The notes under the pieces were generated by a model, which saw only the letters and a program-made list of their open reading frames with translations, ran no database searches and was not told the DNA's origin. The translations under genes and the position numbers were made by a program. Below are positions 60,733 through 64,000 of a stretch of 64,000 nucleotides of DNA, in pieces; the first letter of the stretch is position 1; every line of letters begins with the position of its first letter. Origin of the DNA: Paraburkholderia madseniana. Its GTDB lineage: Bacteria > Pseudomonadota > Gammaproteobacteria > Burkholderiales > Burkholderiaceae. The stretch lies in contig NZ_VOSW01000027.1 of NCBI RefSeq assembly GCF_009690905.1, forward strand, positions 32,769 to 96,768. The letters run 5' to 3'.

Positions 60733-61935
60733 TTATTTTAGCTGACTTTTTGCGAACAAGGCCAGATTTCCGGCGAGGTCGCCTACCTGGGCCAGTTCGC
60801 CGGCCCATTCGGCCGCGCGCTGCTTGAGCGCCGCGCGGTGGCGCTGGAATTCCGCCCAGTCCGGCCGGCCCGCGCCGTTCCATGCGTGCCAGAAGCGTGC
60901 GAGGGCGTCCCGCGCGTCGGCGGGCAGGGTGCGGGCGTAGTGGGCGAGCGCGGCATCGAGCTTTGGCAGATGGGCGTCGTCGGCCTGGGGGTAGATGTGC
61001 CAGACGAAGGGTTTGGCGGCCCATTGGGCGCGCACGAACGAATCTTCGCCGCGCACGAAATTGACGTCGCTGGCCCACAGCAGCGTGTCGTAACCCGGTT
61101 GCTCGGTGAAAGCGAGCGCGTGAACGCTGAGGCCGCCGCGCTCGGCGTGTGAACCGGCAGCGAACGCCGGCAGCCCGAAAAAGCGCGCGACCGCGCCCGA
61201 AATACGGCCTTCCGGTACCAGCAGCACGACCGGTTCAACGCTGTCGCGCCATTGTTCGAGCAGGCTGTCGACGGCGGGGTTTTCGTAGGCGAACAGCGAG
61301 ACGACCGTGGCCGTGGCCGGTGGCGGCGCACGGCCGGTGGTCTTTAGCCACCACGCTGCGCGCTCCGGTTGCGAGGCCTCGAAGGCCGCGCGTGCGGCGT
61401 CTAGAGGCCGTTCCTTCAGTACGCCGCCGGTGCCGGGACCGAGTCCCGGGAAAAAGAAGGTCTTGGTCAGCGGGTAGCGCGGATGCGGCGACGGCCGCAG
61501 ATGGAAATCCGCGACCCAGTCCTCGGCGCTCAGATATTCGAGGTTGAACCAGACCGGCGCGCGCTCGCGCCGCGCCATTGCAGCGACGTAGATCGGCGGC
61601 AACTCGCAGGCGAATGCTTCGATCACGACGTCAGCCACTTCGAGCGTATCGCCCGCGTGGGCCGGCTCGTGCCAGTGCTCGACGATGATGCTACCGACTG
61701 CCTGGCGCGCGCGATCCAGCGCCAGCGACGGGCACAGTTTCTGGAACGCATGCAGATCGTCGACGAACACACGCACCTGCCAGCCGCGCTCGCTTGCCAA
61801 CTGGCGCGCGAGACGCCAGCACACGCCGATGTCGCCGAAATTGTCGATCACCGCGCAGAAGATGTCGCAGGCAATCCCTGTGGGCGCGGCCGCGGATTGT
61901 TCGGAAACGGGCCTAACGGAGGAAGCGGAGGACAT
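60733..61935 (-). CDS. earP: EF-P arginine rhamnosyltransferase EarP
   Basis: 400 residues, the usual size of EarP (DUF2331). It transfers rhamnose from dTDP-L-rhamnose to Arg32 of EF-P. The N-terminal Asp pair important for catalysis is in DNFGDIGVCWRLAR (Asp31, Asp35 here). C-terminal RGEDSFVRAQWAAKPFVWHIYPQ contains the Glu region of the nucleotide-sugar site. It is upstream of efp on the same strand and divergent from uvrC. Confidence 0.94.
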   Translation of the reverse strand: MSSASSVRPVSEQSAAAPTGIACDIFCAVIDNFGDIGVCWRLARQLASERGWQVRVFVDDLHAFQKLCPSLALDRARQAVGSIIVEHWHEPAHAGDTLEVADVVIEAFACELPPIYVAAMARRERAPVWFNLEYLSAEDWVADFHLRPSPHPRYPLTKTFFFPGLGPGTGGVLKERPLDAARAAFEASQPERAAWWLKTTGRAPPPATATVVSLFAYENPAVDSLLEQWRDSVEPVVLLVPEGRISGAVARFFGLPAFAAGSHAERGGLSVHALAFTEQPGYDTLLWASDVNFVRGEDSFVRAQWAAKPFVWHIYPQADDAHLPKLDAALAHYARTLPADARDALARFWHAWNGAGRPDWAEFQRHRAALKQRAAEWAGELAQVGDLAGNLALFAKSQLK

Positions 61936-62192
61936 GGTGGCGTGGTCGCAGAGTGGAACAGGTGGCGTGGTCGGGTTCTGCAGGGTCTTGCTGGCGGGTG
62001 CCGCAATCGGCTTCGGTCGCCGCCTTCTACCGGTGCATCACGCCATTCGATGCAGCAGGGTTCGAACGCACGCGGAATGCTCTAAACTGGCGATTCTAAA
62101 GCACTCGCCCGCGGTTCCGCGCCTCAGTGAACATTCAGCGCGCAGCGCGTGAGCAGAGGCTTCGCGACACTGTCCCAGCCAACCGATTCTGC

Positions 62193-64000
62193 ATGACCGA
62201 ACCTGAAGCAACCGACCTTTTTGAGCCGAAAAAAGTGCTCGCCCAATTGCCGCATCTGCCCGGCGTCTATCGCTATTATGATACGCAGGGCACGGTGCTT
62301 TACGTGGGCAAGGCGCGCGATCTCAAGAAGCGCGTCTCGAGCTACTTCACGAAGACGCAACTGTCGCCGCGCATCGCGATGATGGTGACGCGCATTGCGC
62401 GCATCGAGACGACCGTCACGCGCTCCGAGGCCGAAGCGCTGCTGCTCGAAAACAACCTGATCAAGGCGCTGGCGCCGCGTTACAACATCCTGTTTCGCGA
62501 CGACAAGTCGTATCCCTATCTCAAGCTGACCGGTCACAAGTTTCCGCGCATGGCGTACTACCGCGGCTCGGTGGATCGCAAGAACCAGTACTTCGGGCCG
62601 TTCCCGAGTGCGTGGGCGGTGCGCGAAAGCATCCAGATCCTGCAACGCGTCTTCCAGTTGCGTACGTGTGAGGATTCCGTGTTCAACAACCGCACACGGC
62701 CGTGTCTGCTGCATCAGATCGGCCGTTGCACGGCCCCGTGCGTCGCGGCGATTAGCGAAGAAGATTACGCGCGCGATGTCGCCAACGCGTCGCGCTTTCT
62801 GCTCGGCCGCCAGGGCGAAGTGATGAAGGAGCTCGAGCAGAAAATGCACGCGTTCGCGAGCGAACTGAAGTTCGAGCAGGCCGCGGCGGTGCGCAATCAG
62901 ATGAGCTCGCTGTCGACGGTGCTGCATCAGCAGGCGATCGAAGTCGGCGGCGATAGCGATGTGGATATTCTCGCGGTGGTTGCCCTCGGCGGGCGCGTGT
63001 GCGTGAATCTCGCGATGGTGCGCGGCGGACGTCATCTGGGCGACAAGGCGTATTTTCCGTCGCACGTGGAAAGTGCGTTGACGGTCGGCGAGGGCGGGCT
63101 TGAACAAGGCGGCGACGATGAACTGCTGGTCGATGTCGCGAGCGGTGCGGGTCTGGTGTCTGACGAGGCTGCAAACAGCGTGAGCGCATCGTCCGATGCA
63201 ACCGACGCGCTCGCAATCGCCGGGGAGATGCCGTCCGAAGAGGATGATGACGAGGCAGATGCTGCTGTCGAGGCCGAAGATGAAGAGGGTGATGCGGTCG
63301 AGTCCGAAGTCGAGCCTTCGGCGCCACGCAAAGGCCGTGCAACCGTCGGCGGCATCGAATCTGAAGTGCTGGAGGCGTTCATCGCGCAGCACTACATCGG
63401 CAATCGCGTCCCGCCGGTGCTCGTGGTCAGCCATGCGCCGTCCACACGCGAGCTGGTCGACGTGCTGATCGAGCAGGCCGGCCATAAAGTGACGGTGCTG
63501 CGCCAGCCGCAAGGTCAACGGCGCGCATGGCTCGCGATGGCCGAGCAGAACGCGCGGCTCGCGCTCGCACGCCTGCTCTCGGAACAAGGCTCGCAGCAGG
63601 CCCGTACGCGCGCGCTCACGGACACGCTCGGCATGGAGTACGACGATCTCGCGCATCTGCGTATCGAGTGCTTCGACATCAGCCACACAATGGGCGAGGC
63701 GACGCAGGCATCGTGCGTGGTGTATCACCATCACAAGATGCAGTCGTCCGAATACCGGCGCTACAACATCACCGGCATTACGCCCGGTGACGACTACGCG
63801 GCGATGCGCCAGGTGCTGACGCGCCGCTACGAGAAGATGGTTGCGCAGGCGGCTGCGAACGCCGCGGACGAAGCCGCCGAATTGCAAAGCGACGCAGCCG
63901 CGGATCCGTTACTCGCAGCGGATGCCGCGGAACCGGCTGCGGCCGGCGGCATCCTGCCGACTATCGTGTTGATCGACGGTGGCAAGGGTCAGGTTGAAAT
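62193..64000 (+). CDS. uvrC: Excinuclease ABC subunit C, 3' end outside window
   Basis: About 602 residues are visible. It makes the dual incisions in nucleotide excision repair. The GIY-YIG domain is at the start (LPGVYRYYDTQGTVLYVGKARDLKKR). A UVR domain (EQKMHAFASELKFEQAAAVRNQM) follows near 211-250. The RNase H-like domain (IECFDISHTMGEATQASC) is still running at the window end (VLIDGGKGQVE). Two large acidic or Ala-rich insertions, near 63090-63345 and 63845-63945, lengthen it well beyond E. coli UvrC. Confidence 0.95.
   Translation, partial: MTEPEATDLFEPKKVLAQLPHLPGVYRYYDTQGTVLYVGKARDLKKRVSSYFTKTQLSPRIAMMVTRIARIETTVTRSEAEALLLENNLIKALAPRYNILFRDDKSYPYLKLTGHKFPRMAYYRGSVDRKNQYFGPFPSAWAVRESIQILQRVFQLRTCEDSVFNNRTRPCLLHQIGRCTAPCVAAISEEDYARDVANASRFLLGRQGEVMKELEQKMHAFASELKFEQAAAVRNQMSSLSTVLHQQAIEVGGDSDVDILAVVALGGRVCVNLAMVRGGRHLGDKAYFPSHVESALTVGEGGLEQGGDDELLVDVASGAGLVSDEAANSVSASSDATDALAIAGEMPSEEDDDEADAAVEAEDEEGDAVESEVEPSAPRKGRATVGGIESEVLEAFIAQHYIGNRVPPVLVVSHAPSTRELVDVLIEQAGHKVTVLRQPQGQRRAWLAMAEQNARLALARLLSEQGSQQARTRALTDTLGMEYDDLAHLRIECFDISHTMGEATQASCVVYHHHKMQSSEYRRYNITGITPGDDYAAMRQVLTRRYEKMVAQAAANAADEAAELQSDAAADPLLAADAAEPAAAGGILPTIVLIDGGKGQVE

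Noticed and set aside
62124..63887. Minus-strand open frame of about 590 codons over uvrC
   Set aside because: uvrC is clearly coded on the plus strand; the antisense frame shows only the complement of its acidic insertion.

Overview
The window is ordinary, dense chromosomal sequence of a high-GC betaproteobacterium, most likely Burkholderia sensu lato (probably Paraburkholderia). The gene orders yceD-rpmF-plsX-fabHDG-acpP-fabF-rpoE-rseA-mucB-mucD-lepA-lepB-rnc-era-recO-pdxJ-acpS-nagZ and fdxA/pncB, the Arg32-type EF-P next to EarP, and long alanine-, proline- and charge-rich tails on core enzymes all fit that group. I found no prophage, insertion sequence, CRISPR array, defence island or conjugative module, and no clear undescribed multi-gene system. 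The points of interest are non-coding structures and unusual extensions or motif changes in core proteins.

Layout. 1-16.7 kb is a mosaic of accessory and housekeeping genes: a cut-off FecR-like exported protein, an ArsR-type regulator, a tiny lipoprotein, an MFS transporter overlapping a GlxA-type regulator, an acyl-CoA thioesterase, fumC, a phospholipase-D-like lipoprotein, a MATE exporter, an S4 RNA-binding protein, a small periplasmic Ala/Gln/Lys protein, a UvrD-like helicase, an unknown 256-aa protein and an AraC-azlC-azlD amino-acid export operon. 16.8-25.3 kb has creA, two identical tRNA-Asn genes behind a consensus promoter, fdxA, pncB, a lone LutC-like protein, an NhaD-type antiporter, a 2-hydroxyacid dehydrogenase, rmuC, a GNAT acetyltransferase and a small membrane protein. 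25.4-28.5 kb is a molybdenum-cofactor operon (moaA-mobA-moeA, minus strand). 28.7-35.9 kb has rne divergent from rluC-HAD-Rieske-S49 peptidase across a 732-bp structured intergenic region.

36-58 kb is mainly a long plus-strand run. After the minus-strand pair maf and an RsmI-like methylase, a good sigma-70 promoter precedes yceD-rpmF-plsX and the fatty-acid synthesis genes. The sigma-E envelope-stress genes follow (rpoE, anti-sigma rseA, mucB, protease mucD), then lepA-lepB, rnc-era-recO-pdxJ-acpS and nagZ. Intrinsic-terminator-like hairpins lie inside this run (rpmF/plsX, fabG/acpP, acpP/fabF, upstream of lepA) and suggest internal tuning of expression.

58-64 kb carries an orphan NtrC-like response regulator with altered AAA+ motifs behind a CsbD-like gene, the EF-P/EarP rhamnosylation pair separated by a tandem 13-bp repeat array, and a divergent uvrC running off the window end. 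Promoters and terminators were read by eye only. Protein calls rest on recognised motifs and gene order, not on database searches.
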